A stretch of 64,000 nt of DNA, taken from NCBI GenBank assembly GCA_030159075.1, contig BROG01000134.1:1-64000 (forward strand). Reading direction: 5' to 3'. This document shows positions 33,301 through 43,429 of the stretch, one piece after another. The stretch is from Atrina japonica (taxonomy: Eukaryota > Mollusca > Bivalvia > Pterioida > Pinnidae). Every line of letters begins with the position of its first letter. The first letter of the stretch is position 1. Under the pieces are notes generated by a model. It saw only the letters and a list, made by a program, of their open reading frames with translations, was not told the DNA's origin and ran no database searches. Made by a program: the position numbers and the translations under genes.

Positions 33301-36300
33301 GGGGGGGGGGGGGTGTTTGTTTTGATCAAAGATCGGTTGGCATATTGTTTTTACCTCGCCAGGACAAAATGTCCAAAAAATTAATGCCACACACCAGCGG
33401 CATCAGTGTTGTCATTCGTGAATAAAAACTTTGACCTGGGTTATGATTTTTTAACTATATGTCTTAAGATAGAGTGTTGGTATTTCACATGTATATTCCA
33501 TGTGATGAAGGGTATCCAACTCTTCCTTGACTTTTGATGTAATACCCTTGACGTCTGAATTTTTAGAAAAACTGAAAGTATAGCTTTGAAATTTTATAGA
33601 TGACACCATGGTCTTTGATTTTTTGACATAGTTAGTGCCATTAGACCTACTTTTAAAAAACACTAACTTTGGTGATAACTTTTGAAAGGAGTAGAATTTC
33701 AATGTTTTATATGTGCAATTGTTATGATTTAGATGGTCTTTGACCTTGTAACGTAGATAATGTCATTTGAGCTACTTTTTGAAATGCATTATCCTTGACT
33801 TTAACTTTAGAAATATAAGGAGGAGAGCTTTGATATTTCACATCTTCAATCCTAATGATAATGATATTAAATGGTACCTTGACCTTTGACCCTGTGGTGT
33901 AGATAATGCTATAGCACCATGACTTTTGAGTTTTTACTATGTGACAGAGATAATTGGGGTTGACCTACTTTTTATAAAAAATCTTTTACCTTGGCTATAA
34001 CTTTAAATCGATGTTTTATAAAATAAGACATTGACCTAATGAAAGCACTAAAATTTTCTGAGTTGTATTTTTCAACTTTTCAGGGAGAAGAAACGAGAAC
34101 GAGGGAATGAACTCTTTAAAAGAGAAGACTTTGTAGGAGCTATAAATTCTTATACAAAGTGAGTATCAAACCAAAAGTTGTTTTAAACTTGTGGAATGAA
34201 CTTTCTTGATAAGCCCAGTAGTGCTGATTAAATATAAGTTCCACTATCAATTTCTCATGAGATTTGTATTCTTTGGTCATTTCATAACTTAATTTCATTT
34301 TATTTTATTTTGTCAACTCAACTGAGCCATAATTTCAACTGAGCTATACTTTTCTTAGTTTGTAATCTGCTAGTTTGAACAAGAAAAGTAGACACATTTT
34401 CATATTATAGATACATGTGAAAAATTGTTAAAACCAATGTAATAAGATCTGTTCAATTCACATGATTATAATGTGAAATTTTATGTGCTGTAATTCAAAT
34501 ATAAATGATGATTATTAAACCTTTTCATAATAATGTTTTGTAACATGTATAATACTTGTTTGTTGTTGTTTTTAAATTGTTCATATGTCAAAACATGTTG
34601 TTCATTTGTTTGAAAATGTTGTTCATGTGCCTTTAATATATATGAAAAGCATATGTTGCTTACATATTGTTTCTGTTTATGTGTTTGCAACATTTTAGGT
34701 TCAGTCAGTTAACTTCGGTTTGTTTTATCAAATTTGGTATGAAGTTTTACATCTTTTTATTGAGATCTAAGATCACTTTGATTACAGCCAACATTCAGCA
34801 ATATTCTCCAGAATCAAATTATTCATAATTGGTTTACTTCTCTGATTTTTGTGTTTCTCAGACAGGTTTTGTAATTAATAAGATTATTGGGAGAGACGTT
34901 GTGGCTCCGCGGTAGTGTGCTCAATTGCAACCAGAGAGTTGTGGGTTTTAGCCTCGATGGAAGGGGCTGGCTTTTCCTGTCCTTCTGATAAGACAATAAA
35001 ACCAAGGTCCCGTGTCAGAGTAAGTGTCGGCACGTTAAAGAACCCTCACTGCTCAATGACCGTAAGTGCCAAGCATAGGCCAAAATTTTAAGCCCTTCAT
35101 CAGCATTTGGTGACGTCTCCGTATGAGTGAAAGATTCTTGAGTGGGATGTTAAACAACAATAAACAATCTTTTTTGTTTGTCATTTTTGATATTTTGAAT
35201 GATATTGCATTTAATGTCCCCATAATTGGAGATAAGTTTTTGATTATTTTCTTGTCTCTCTGTCTGCCTGTTTGTTCCCAAAAACTTGACCTTGATGCTC
35301 AATCATTTTCTTTGGGCTTTGTTTTTCACACATATCTTGGGTTTTTTTTGTTTTTTGTTTTTTTTTTTTTTTTGGGGGGGGGGGGTTGTTGGTTTTGTTT
35401 TTTTGTATTTTTTTTTTTGCTTCTTGAGAGTTTTAGATATATGTTTTACCTTACTTTCAGAGCAGTGAAAATACTGGATCCTGAAATGAGTTCTGATTCC
35501 ACAGAGGTTCTACAACAAATACTAGACAGCAGAATTAAATGTTACAACAACATGGCAGCTTGTCAGCTCAAAGTAATTTCTTGTATTTACTAAATTACTG
35601 GAGGGACCCCCATCACCAAATGGTGAGAGTATCATGCGTTAAACCATAAAGTCTCTTACTTCTGATAAGTGCAGGTTCAAGCCTTGCTGGAACCTTAACT
35701 GATTTTGATGAGAAAGTCTCCCAGATTACTTGCAGAAGGCCAGTGGTCTCTTACCCGCACATTGTAACCAGGTTCTCTCCTCCACCATTAAAAAATAGCC
35801 ATCACCATATATCTGAAATAATGTTGAGTGTGACAGTGTAGACACTACCTATTCAAAATTCAAATTCAACTTGCCTGAGCTGATTACCTGAGTGATTTGG
35901 TGACCTAGTATGATCTTTTTCCATCTATTGTTGTGCAAATGTATGTTGAACTTGACCATTTAAACATTTTTCAAAGAGTTAATAAAAGGATAAGGAAAGT
36001 TTGTGAGTCAGTGGCTTTGTGGATAGGGGACTGTTTATTGCAATCCTGTATCATCTGGCAGTGTGCAGAGGTGTATGTCTTGCCTAAAGATTGGAACATT
36101 TTAAAGCTAATGAATGAATGATATATGTTGTGTGAGCCAATGGTTTTGTAGATTGTCTATTGCAAAAATGTTCTGGAAAATGGTCTACATGTAGTCAAAA
36201 TGACTTAAATAAATTCTTTAGTATAGTTTTTACTCATCAAGAAGACTTCTTTGATTTATATATGCTTAAGGGATTGAGTGATAGAAGCTCTTATTTTGAA

Positions 36301-39132
36301 AATAATAAGACAGATAGAAACATAAGAATATATAATTAGTACAATAAGATCCTATTTAAGTTGACGTAGCTACTTCATCAGCCAACTCTCAAAAGGGACT
36401 TATCTCCCTTAAGTAGTATTTAGTATTTAACAGTATTTTCGGAATTCATTAACACAAATTTTGCTTACAGGTAAATGCATTTGATGCAGCAGCTAAGTCA
36501 TGTAAAATGGTTCTAGTTGTTCAGCCAGAAAATGTGAAAGCTCTCTTTAGAATGGGTAAGGTAAGTAAAACCAGGCCTAATTTTCTTCAGCATCCACAGT
36601 GCCAATATTTTGCCCCATTCCCAATGCAAAATGTGATTTTTCCCAATAGATAAAAAAATTCCTAATTTGATGTCCAGACCCAACCATAATGAAAAATTAA
36701 TGAATGAAAGGTTCAATAAAAAAGAAATTTAAAGAAAGATTCAATAACATTTATATTTTACATTTGTAAATCATTTTTCTGAATTTGATACAAATTCATG
36801 CTAGAATTTCCATTTGTGTTTTGGCATGACATTTTGTCCAAAATTTACAGAAAAAGTTGTTTTCTTTGGTATAATTGTTACCCTTTAGGTGAAACTCAGG
36901 GGAGGCTACATCTTTTGTTTGTGTCAGTCAGTCTGGACATCCATTAGTTGGACCATCAGGTTTTGGTAAACTTCTTTCAGTTGCACACCATTCACTTCAT
37001 AGAGGTAGGAGACATGTATTTATTGATCTCAGAATGCTTGTTAGTCTCCTATCGGTTAAACCCTTGGACGGTACAGGTGTTGACGAGTAATACACATGCA
37101 TGATCAAAGTTGTTGTGGACAGTGACCAGTTGATTTGAGCCACTGAAATAGTGTTCATTTATTTTTGTAGGCACTTGCATCTAAAGGTGAAACAAAGGAA
37201 GCCTTACAGTACTTGAGAAAAGCTCAAAAACTTGAACCAGATACCAAGGTATGTTTCAAGCCCATAAAACCGTGATTAATGACTATATAGTCTAACCTGT
37301 ACATGCTATCACCTTTAAGCAATCACCTCCTCTATGTGGCCAGTTTTAGTTCCTCTCAAATGTTTTCCTTATATCATTGTTTGTTTGTTGTTTAACGTCC
37401 CACTCAAGAATATTTCACTCATATGGAGACGTCACCAAATTCCGGTGAAGGGCTTCAAATTTTGGCCTATGCTCGGCACTTACGGCCATTGAGCAGTGAG
37501 GGTTCTTTAACGTGCTGACACCTACTGTGACATGGGACCTACAGTTTTTACTGTCTCATCCGAAAGACAGGAAACAGGCCTGTCGCCGGCCGGACTCAAA
37601 CTCGCGATCCAGAGTCGAGCGCGCTACCGACTGAGCCAGGCCGGCTCTCCTTATATCATTATACTCCAGTAAGTAGTCACCTTCCTAACACTGTCATCAT
37701 TCACCCCTTTCACATATTTGCCTTTTACTGGGTTCACCATAATGGTGTGTGTGTGTGTGTGTATATATATATACCAGTAGATATTAAATATATTTTAAAA
37801 ATTTTCACTTCCATTCCAAATTTTCTTTCCTGTTTGAGGGGTGAAAAGAAGTAAAATTGTAATTTTCAAGTATAGGTATACCAAAGTAAAGTAGCACATC
37901 CTGGTTCAATCAGAAAACAAAAAATATGTCTACTTTCCAAAAATAGGTTATACAGGTAAAACATATTACCTTGCACAGACTCCATGCATTACTGAATCTC
38001 TGATACTTTTGTGAGGACAAGTAGCTTGTCACTCCTGTTATGGTTTGATTTAGACTCGTTGTGTTTGTAAACATGTGGCAAATTACCTCATTGATATATA
38101 TAAAGCAAGTTTTACATGCCACAAAATAATTGTCTTATTCAAATTTTTCAAATTTTTTCAGATTATTAACCAGGAACTAATGCGGCTAAGTAAGAAATTG
38201 AATGCAGAAAAACAGTCAGAGATTAATATGTATCAAAAAATGCTTGGGACGAGTCAGAAATCCACACCAGCAAAGGCAAAAGCTCAATCCAAAAATAATG
38301 TATGTACATGTATAGGTAAAAACAAGCTTCCCAGTGTAAATTCTGATTTTTGTCATCTGTCATTCTTTTGACTTATCAAGATCAGTTGCTCTCAGTAATA
38401 ATGAGTCATGCATTATTTCATATATCCAGTTTCTCTTCATATCATACATTGGTTTGTATTGTAATATTGAAATAGATTTTACTCAAACTTTTCACATGAT
38501 TAAAACGTGACATGAATAAATGATGGCAATGCATATTTATTTAAGAAAAGTTTTGATTCCCAGGGATATAATGAAAAATTTTCTAATGAATTTGACTTGG
38601 AATTTTGTTTGAGGAACAATTGACTGTGATAAAATCTACACACCACCATAAAATTCTACATACCACTTTGGCAGGTTACTTGCAAAAGGCCTGTGGTCTC
38701 TTCCACGTTCTCTCCTTCCACATTAAAAACTGGTCACCACCATATACCCAAGAAATTGTTTAGTGTGGTGTAAAATACTACTCAGGCAAACAAAGAATTC
38801 TTGTTCTGTTAGGCAAGTGTTTGATTTGCCACTAATGGTGTAACAGAAATATGATAAAGTTCATTAGCTTTTCAAAACAGATTTTAGAACCTCATCCCAC
38901 AAATATGTAGCACAGATGAAAATTTGTCATATTTTACCTATAGCTTCTGTCATCACCTTCAAATGTGAAAAATTGTTGACAGGATGTATATAATGATCAA
39001 ACAAATTGGTTATCTCTACTGATATTTTGCGATGTATTTTTCCAGAGCTGGATGTGGACTACAGTAGCAGGAGGAGTTCTGGTATCTTTAATAGCAATGA
39101 GCATAGCCGCATATCGACATCTACAGCACTGA
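29877..39132 (+). CDS. FKBP8: Peptidyl-prolyl cis-trans isomerase FKBP8 (FKBP38), ten coding exons
   Basis: Exons 29877-30371, 30945-31092, 31615-31702, 33110-33220, 34084-34158, 35461-35572, 36471-36560, 37171-37248, 38162-38299 and 39046-39132 join in frame at GT-AG sites to 473 residues (human about 410). Residues 1-150 are acidic, Asn/Ser/Glu-rich. The hallmark EEYLDILGNGLLKRK (about 151-165) starts the FKBP domain (to about 265); the loop that carries catalytic Arg/Phe in FKBP12 is short and the pocket Trp is Leu (INALDL), as in divergent FKBP8 domains. Three TPR units cover about 281-399. SWMWTTVAGGVLVSLIAMSI near the end is a membrane anchor. Known FKBP8 sits in the outer mitochondrial and ER membrane, with BCL2, HSP90 and mitophagy roles. 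The start is the first in-frame ATG after the acceptor; an upstream coding exon cannot be excluded. Confidence 0.93.
30715..30850 (+). mobile_element. SINE family B, body fragment
   Basis: In FKBP8 intron 2. Shares the ordered body blocks of the full copy at 55455-55691: GAGAAAG-TT-C-GGTTTACTT, CAAAAGGCCTGTTATCTCTT, GGGTTCTCACCTTCA, GTCACCATATAACTGAAA, TGTTGAGTGTCGCATAAAAC. No tRNA-like head remains. Confidence 0.7.
30945..31092 (+). CDS. FKBP8: FKBP8 exon 3 (FKBP domain, first half)
   Basis: TTTTTCAG|ATTTTAAAAG to AATG|GTAAAT. Encodes ILKEGSNQENRP, DIVTINLEGRLEDGSIVDKL and FSFPLGEGDVIN; ends one base into the Ala codon. Too short to be seen as a long frame. Confidence 0.9.
31615..31702 (+). 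CDS. FKBP8: FKBP8 exon 4 (FKBP domain, middle)
   Basis: CATTGCAG|CTTTGG to GGAAG|GTAAGA. Encodes ALDLGVTLMIPGQIIELIT and DAKYAYGSLG, matching the conserved ALDLxVxLM...YGxxG part of FKBP8. Short minus-strand frames across it are chance. Confidence 0.92.
31877..32100. repeat. 56-bp minisatellite, four copies, in FKBP8 intron 4
   Basis: Units begin ACAATATTTCAACAATCAAT at 31877, 31933, 31989 and 32045 (exact period 56), with one or two substitutions between units. It lies in the intron between exons 4 and 5 (31703-33109). Confidence 0.95.
32609..32764. mobile_element. Near-perfect 156-bp palindrome (foldback MITE)
   Basis: The left arm starts CACAGGGGCTCGGAAA, passes AGAGCATAATATGCTCAATT and ACTGGAGCCTGGAGG; the right arm mirrors it (CCTCCAGGCTCCAGTTTTCA, TTGAGCATATTACGCTCTAA, TTTCCGAGTCCCTGTG). 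The centre CCAATTGG is between 32689 and 32690, so there is no loop. About nine arm differences. In FKBP8 intron 4. Confidence 0.88.
33110..33220 (+). CDS. FKBP8: FKBP8 exon 5 (end of FKBP domain, linker)
   Basis: TCTTCCAG|AGAGCC to TATGG|GTAAGT. Encodes REPDIPKDSKITYTIELLKI then ESPPDLDKMSAGERLQY; the last beta strand of the FKBP fold and the linker helix to the TPR region. Confidence 0.93.
33286..33313 (+). repeat. Poly-G tract (6 G, C, 21 G)
   Basis: Twenty-seven guanines with one cytosine, in the FKBP8 intron after exon 5. The plus strand is the coding strand, so the pre-mRNA would carry the G tract. It may be collapsed or extended by sequencing error. Confidence 0.9.
33430..34030. repeat. 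Degenerate ~120-bp tandem repeat
   Basis: About four to five diverged units in FKBP8 intron 5 with the recurring order CCTTGACTTT, GTAGATAATG(T/C)CAT, TTAGACCTACTTTTAAAAAA, ACCTTGGCTATAACTTT, GGAG-AGAGCTTTGATATTTCAC. Units differ strongly and are hard to delimit. Confidence 0.6.
34084..34158 (+). CDS. FKBP8: FKBP8 exon 6 (TPR1)
   Basis: TTTTCAG|GGAGAAG to ACAAA|GTGAGT. Encodes GEKKRERGNELFKREDFVGA followed by INSYTK, a canonical TPR helix A and start of helix B (GN-LF---DF--AI--YTKA). Confidence 0.93.
34889..35167 (+). mobile_element. SINE family A, copy 1
   Basis: In FKBP8 intron 6. tRNA-like head (GTGGCTCCGCGGTAGTG, GTGGGTTTTAGCC), middle GGCTTTTCCTGTCCTTCTGA and AAGAACCCTCACTGCTCAAT, then AAGTGCCAAGCATAGGCC, TGACGTCTCCGTATGAGTG and tail GTTAAACAACAATAAACAAT. 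Other copies: 37379-37647 (minus), 42301-42588 and about 60042-60318. Confidence 0.85.
35461..35572 (+). CDS. FKBP8: FKBP8 exon 7 (TPR1 end, TPR2 start)
   Basis: TTACTTTCAG|AGCAGTG to CTCAAA|GTAATT. Encodes AVKILDPEMSSDSTEVLQQI, LDSRIKCYNNMAACQLK; NNMAACQLK aligns with the NNLAASQLK signature of FKBP8/TPR2. Confidence 0.93.
35626..35845 (+). mobile_element. SINE family B, copy 2
   Basis: In FKBP8 intron 7. GTGAGAGTATCATGCGTTAA and GTGCAGGTTCAAGCCTTGCT (B-box-like), then GAGAAAGTCTCCCAGATTAC, GCAGAAGGCCAGTGGTCTCT, GGTTCTCTCCTCCACCATTA and ATGTTGAGTGTGACAGT. Diverged from the 55-kb copy. Confidence 0.75.
36471..36560 (+). CDS. FKBP8: FKBP8 exon 8 (TPR2-TPR3)
   Basis: GCTTACAG|GTAAAT to GGTAAG|GTAAGT, 30 codons in phase 0. 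Encodes VNAFDAAAKSCKMVLVVQPE then NVKALFRMGK; NVKALFRxGK is the conserved TPR3 start of FKBP-type TPR proteins. Note the exon itself begins with GTAA, so the acceptor must be taken at 36470. Confidence 0.93.
37171..37248 (+). CDS. FKBP8: FKBP8 exon 9 (TPR3)
   Basis: TTTTTGTAG|GCACTTG to ACCAAG|GTATGT, 26 codons. Encodes ALASKGETKEALQYLRKAQK then LEPDTK, the AL---KL-P TPR ending. Confidence 0.92.
37379..37647 (-). mobile_element. SINE family A, copy 2, with target duplication
   Basis: In FKBP8 intron 9, minus orientation (starts with the TTGTTTGTTGTTTAACGTCC tail, ends GACTGAGCCAGGCCGGC head). It is bounded by a perfect 13-bp duplication TCCTTATATCATT at 37366-37378 and 37648-37660, so the insertion is fairly recent. 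Confidence 0.92.
37750..37785. repeat. (TG)n(TA)n microsatellite
   Basis: GTGTGTGTGTGTGTGTG followed by TATATATATATA, in FKBP8 intron 9. Confidence 0.9.
37840..38075 (+). repeat. Dispersed repeat R2, copy 1
   Basis: In FKBP8 intron 9. Ordered blocks are shared with 63400-63690: GTAGCACATCC(T/A)GGTT, CAGAAA-C-AAA-TAT-TCTA, GA(C/T)TCCATGCA, AAGTAGCTTGTC versus CAAGTTGCCCGT, TTTAG-CT-GTGTTTGTAAA. No coding sequence; family unknown. Confidence 0.6.
38162..38299 (+). CDS. FKBP8: FKBP8 exon 10 (post-TPR helix)
   Basis: TTTTTTCAG|ATTATTAACC to AATAAT|GTATGT, 46 codons. Encodes IINQELMRLSKKLNAEKQSE, INMYQKMLG (matching the YRKMLG motif of FKBP8) and a lysine-rich linker (KSTPAKAKAQSKNN) before the anchor. 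Confidence 0.92.
38666..38792 (+). mobile_element. SINE family B, body fragment
   Basis: In FKBP8 intron 10. GGTTACTTGCAAAAGGCCTG, TGGTCTCTTCC, ATTAAAAACTGGTCACCACC and TGTTTAGTGTGGTGTAAAAT are in family B order; the head is missing. Confidence 0.7.
39046..39132 (+). CDS. FKBP8: FKBP8 exon 11 (membrane anchor and stop)
   Basis: ATTTTTCCAG|AGCTGG to TGA at 39130-39132. Encodes SWMWTTVAGGVLVSLIAMSI then AAYRHLQH. The long hydrophobic helix a few residues from the C-terminus is a tail anchor. Reading frame differs from the chance frame at 39006-39218. Confidence 0.92.
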   Translation, partial: SWMWTTVAGGVLVSLIAMSIAAYRHLQH

Positions 39133-39254
39133 AGATTTCTAGTCTTAAAAATCAACAGAATCATTGTTGTATAGGTGTTGTCAGTGTGTTACTTACAGAA
39201 ATTGAAAAAATGTTATAACAATGTTACTTTTAAAAGAATAATATGATTTTGACA

Positions 39255-39260
39255 AATAAA
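39255..39260 (+). terminator. FKBP8: FKBP8 candidate polyadenylation signal
   Basis: AATAAA 123 bp after the stop codon. Later AATAAA signals at 41672 and 45296 could end longer 3' UTRs; the sequence between has no coding signal. Confidence 0.45.
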
Positions 39261-39269
39261 CAGATTTCA

Positions 39270-41900
39270 GTTACATGTATGAATTTATTTCTGAAATGAG
39301 AACAGAAAGATATATTTCATTCCAATTTTCAACTTTTAGTCACATTCAAACTGAAAACTCTCAGTCTTATTTTGTCAAAATGCCCAGTTATATTAATCTT
39401 ATTTTGTACTTATTTTCAAATATAGCCAACATACTTGTTACCATGGTTACCTTAGCCTTGAATTATAATACTTGTACATAAAAATTCAAAATCTGAGAAT
39501 ATTCTCAACTTCAAATCTACATGTTTAAGCAGGCCAAGTATTCCAAGACTTGGCTAAAATCTGTTGTATGATGCTGAATCAGATATATGATAAATGGGCA
39601 CTGTTTTCCATTATTTTAATCAATAATTCTGTCCCTTTCATTCTTATTATTAACCCTATAAAATGTTGTTTCTTGATTCAGTTACCACAGTGTTTCTTGA
39701 AAGGGCAAATATCACTTAACTCATCAATCCCTGAGTTCACATTTAGACTCATCCAAGTCAGTAGATAGCATGGTCTACTGTCATAATTCAGGAGTGAGCA
39801 AGATAATATTGCAAGTGAAATTTAGATTCAGAATCATGCACTTTGTAATTCTGACAGTGGTTTTTACCATTCTTTGAAATGGGTATGTTCAAATGTGACT
39901 ACAGGTTCCATGAGGCAATTGTAGAAATCAATTAAAAGCAGATTTTGTTATTTCATACTCGGATTTCAATTTACAAAATGTTTCAAATCCCTGGTCTTTG
40001 TAAATTTGGAAAATCTCATTCAAATTTGAATTTTCATAAATGCTGTGTAATACTACATCTAAACATTGTAGAGCATTTGATTCACAAATGAAAGGCCAGA
40101 GGTTCAGTCACTGGTACCATGTTACACTGAAGACTTGAAATAATTTGATATTTTTCTTCACAAAGAACCCAGTGGTATAAGAAGTGAAACCAATGATCTT
40201 TCAGATGAGATGTGAAACTAAGACTAAACTATGACAGGCATGGTACATTTAAGAAGCATCACTGCACATACTACAGTGGCACAATTGCTTTGCACAGGTC
40301 TAAATTTGTGGAACTTCACTTATAATTAATGGTGTTTCCTTATAAGTGGAAATCCATAATGGGATTTCAAATAACGAAAAGAAGACTGTGAATTTGATTT
40401 ATTTCTTATGTGCTGTTTTGGAGTTATGTCCCTTAGCAAGTGATAATGCAGGCAATGGCCACATATGTGAGAAATATTTTTCTTCCCCAGATTTTGAACT
40501 CGTTCATGTATAATGGGGAGAATTAATAATCTGAAAAGGGATGAGATGTAAATCCACAGTTGATATCTGGATAAAAACAAGCTTTTATGTAGTAATAAGA
40601 TACCTTTAAGCTAATGTTTACATTACTTTTACAACAGATGTTTCACAAGTTTTCCCATTAAAAGTCCATGAAAATGATTGTGGACCCTGATATCCATATT
40701 AAAATACATATCAGACCTTGAAAGCCATTGAAATTGTGATTTTTCTTTTGTTGACCTTGTAGATTCATGTTTTATTATAGCCATAAGCAGTATTACACCA
40801 AATTGTGAATAAAACAATACTGCCATAATATTGATGGAGTGATTGTAACAGAACGTTTTAAGATTTGAAAGTAGAATAGACTGTAATATATCAAATGGAA
40901 AGCAAATATATAATGAGTATGTTGGTGTTCTTGTTATTGACAATTAAACTTTCATTAGGAAGCTTTGAGGTTTGTGTAAGTCCTTGAAAAGCCTTGCAAT
41001 GTCCTTTGAAAAGTCTGTATGACCCTGTTTAATAATATATGGAGATAATAAACAGTGCTGTCATCATGCTTTTGAAAAAAAATCAAATATTGAATGGATT
41101 TTTTTTTTATATTTATACAGAAAGCAAAATTAAATTGTCATAGTCATGATAAACACCATTATAAATATCTTAATTCACAAATCTTAAATCCATATTTGAT
41201 CTTGATCCTAAGACTTACACTTTGGTAGATTGTCATAATAAGACATTTTGTGTTGGTGGTGAAGGATTGTTAGAGCTACCACAGTTATATGGCATGTATC
41301 AATTGGTGTGACACTTTTTTGTGAAATATTTGTGAAACTTTGTCCAATGTTGTACTCTCTACTTTTCATTCCTACTTTGATGTTAACTATTTCGCCTCTA
41401 AAGACACATTTTGACTCTAAGTCATTGATTTACAGAAGAGTCCATTGTTTTTCGTTGCTTGATGAGTTAAACAATCTCCATTTCTTTTTCTCAGCATTAA
41501 CTTTTACCTTTCTTCACTATTCTTTGTCATAGTATTGTGACTTTTATGAATTTGAATCAGAAAGAGAAAACTGACCAATTTTCACTACTTATCATTGTTT
41601 CATCAGTAGGTGACATTTCTCTTTTTTCAAGATCATCATCATGAAGAAAGTTGTGTTTTAATTTAAATTGAAATAAAAGTGACCTGTGATTGATAGAATG
41701 TTGAAAGCAAAGATGAGACATGAACAAGAATATGTATGTATCTGTCTGAATGTGTAATTTGTTAGCAAGTCATTTTTATAATTCAGTGTGTGTGTCTAGT
41801 TATGTATATTTATGGTTCTTTTGTAAAGATGATTTATTTTTTTGTCAGTGTGTGTTTTTTGTGAAGTTTGCTTTTATTTGAACACTGTATTACCTGATAG
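39270..41900. other. Non-coding stretch or long FKBP8 3' UTR
   Basis: No gene recognised; frames such as 40629-40943 (minus) lack motifs. An AATAAA at 41672 could serve an extended transcript. Confidence 0.5.
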
Positions 41901-41922
41901 GGTGGAGTCTTGTGAACCATCT

Positions 41923-42270
41923 GTTTGATTATCAGATTACTCCGCCCTGCCAATCTATGTGAATCACACGATACCTTAATTTTTGTGGTCTGTTTGATAA
42001 TCAGGTTACTCCGCCCTGCCAGTCTATGCAAGTTAGACATGTTAGACAATACCTTGAGTTTGTGGTACGTTTGATTATCATGTTACTCCGCCCTGCCAAT
42101 ATATGTGAATAAGACAATACCTGGAGTTTTGTGGGTCGTTTGATAATCAGGTTACTCCGCCCAGCCAAAGTGAGTTACACAATACCTTAAGTTTTATGAT
42201 CTGTTTGATAATCAGGTTACTCTGCCCTACCAATCTAAGTGAATTAGACAATACCTTGAGTTTTGTTGTC
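41923..42270. repeat. 65-77-bp tandem array, five units
   Basis: Units start near 41923, 41991, 42068, 42137 and 42202 with TGTTTGATAATCAGGTTACT, CCGCCCTGCCAATCTATGTG and ACAATACCTTGAGTTTT. Adjacent units differ at several positions and by small insertions. Confidence 0.88.
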
Positions 42271-42300
42271 TGTTCATTCAGTGATATGCCCTGGATCAAG

Positions 42301-42588
42301 GTGAGCCGGCCTGGCTCAGTCGGTAGCGCGCTCGACTCTGGATCGTGAGGTCGTGAGTTTGAGTCCTGCTGGCGACAGGTTGGTTTCCTGTCTTTCAGAT
42401 GAGACAGTAAAAACTGGAGGTCCTGTGTCACAGTAGGTGTCAGTACATTAAAGAACCCTCACTGCTCAATGGCCGTAAGTGCCGAGCATAGGCCAAAATT
42501 TGAAGCCCTTCACCGGCATTTGGTGACGTCTCCATATGAGTGAAATATTCTTGAGTGGGACGTTGAACAACAATAAACAAAACAAAAC
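42301..42588 (+). mobile_element. SINE family A, copy 3
   Basis: Best-preserved head: GCCGGCCTGGCTCAGTCGGT (A box) and GTGAGTTTGAGTCCTGC (B box), followed by the family body and a GTTGAACAACAATAAACAAA tail. Flanked by TGGATCAAG / TGGGTCAAG, an imperfect duplication. The insertion lies at the start of the tandem array that follows. Confidence 0.88.
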
Positions 42589-42589
42589 T

Positions 42590-42950
42590 GGGTCAAGATT
42601 AATGTAAGTAGGACAAGGACTAGGATGATGGACATAACTCTATAACACCAGGTCAAGGTTATTGTAGGTTATGGTTTAAGGTTATAGACATAACATATTT
42701 TAGGTAGGACAGGGACATAGGTGACGTAGGGATGTAGGTGATGGGCATAGCTCTATGAATCTTGGGTCAAGGTTATTGTAAATAGGACAAAGACTTAGGT
42801 GATGGGCATAGCCATATGAACCCTGGGTCAAGGTTACTGTAGGTAGGACATGAACTTAGGTGATAGGCATAGGCAAATGAAGCCTAGGTCAAGGTTATTG
42901 TAGGTAGGTGAACTATGTAGGTGATAGGCATATCCCTAGGAAATCTGCAT
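42590..42950. repeat. Degenerate 60-80-bp tandem array
   Basis: Units of the type (CT)GGGTCAAGGTTATTGTAGGT, AGGACA-GGACTTAGGTGATG and GGCATAGCTCTATGAA, about five copies with internal deletions. The target duplication of SINE copy 3 is part of the first unit. Confidence 0.82.
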
Positions 42951-43429
42951 AGCTCTTTGTTAAGTGATATGACTCAGTATTGAGTGAAATGTTATCTGAG
43001 GTCAAGAAGCAAGATTAAGTATTACATTCAATCAAATTCCTCTACAAAAAATGGTAATCTGTGAACAGTATGATGTCATTCTTATTATTAAGGTGCTCTC
43101 ATACTTCATAAAATCAAATTTTTTGTTTAACATGGTAAACTGAAAAATTATTATTCATTTCAGTGTTTTAAAACTTGCATCCCAGGTTAAGATACATGGA
43201 GAGAGAAAGAGCTCACCTGTCTGTGATGCACAAAAATGCAGAATCATAGTTTGTTTAGTAATCTATATTGACTTAAACCAATATAGAAAGGTTCAAGTCA
43301 TCAGGTACCCAAAATAAAAACTATTGTGAAAATAAAATCTTGACCTTACAACCGAACGTTCTGTGAATGAGCACCTTTAGAAATGATCTTGTTCGCAAAA
43401 ATTTACAGGGGCATTTTGGAAAAAAAAAT

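Noticed and set aside
35123..35593. 156-residue hydrophobic frame
   Set aside because: Only its last part is FKBP8 exon 7; the rest is SINE tail and poly-T intron.
39006..39218. 70-residue frame over FKBP8 exon 11
   Set aside because: Wrong frame; the correct frame from the acceptor at 39046 gives the membrane anchor and stop at 39132.
41923..42270. Tandem array considered as CRISPR-like
   Set aside because: Whole units are similar; there are no unique spacers.
42301..42375. Possible functional tRNA gene (GGCTCAGTCGGTAGCGCG...)
   Set aside because: The A and B boxes are the head of a SINE; the sequence does not fold into a full cloverleaf with acceptor stem, and the SINE body follows.
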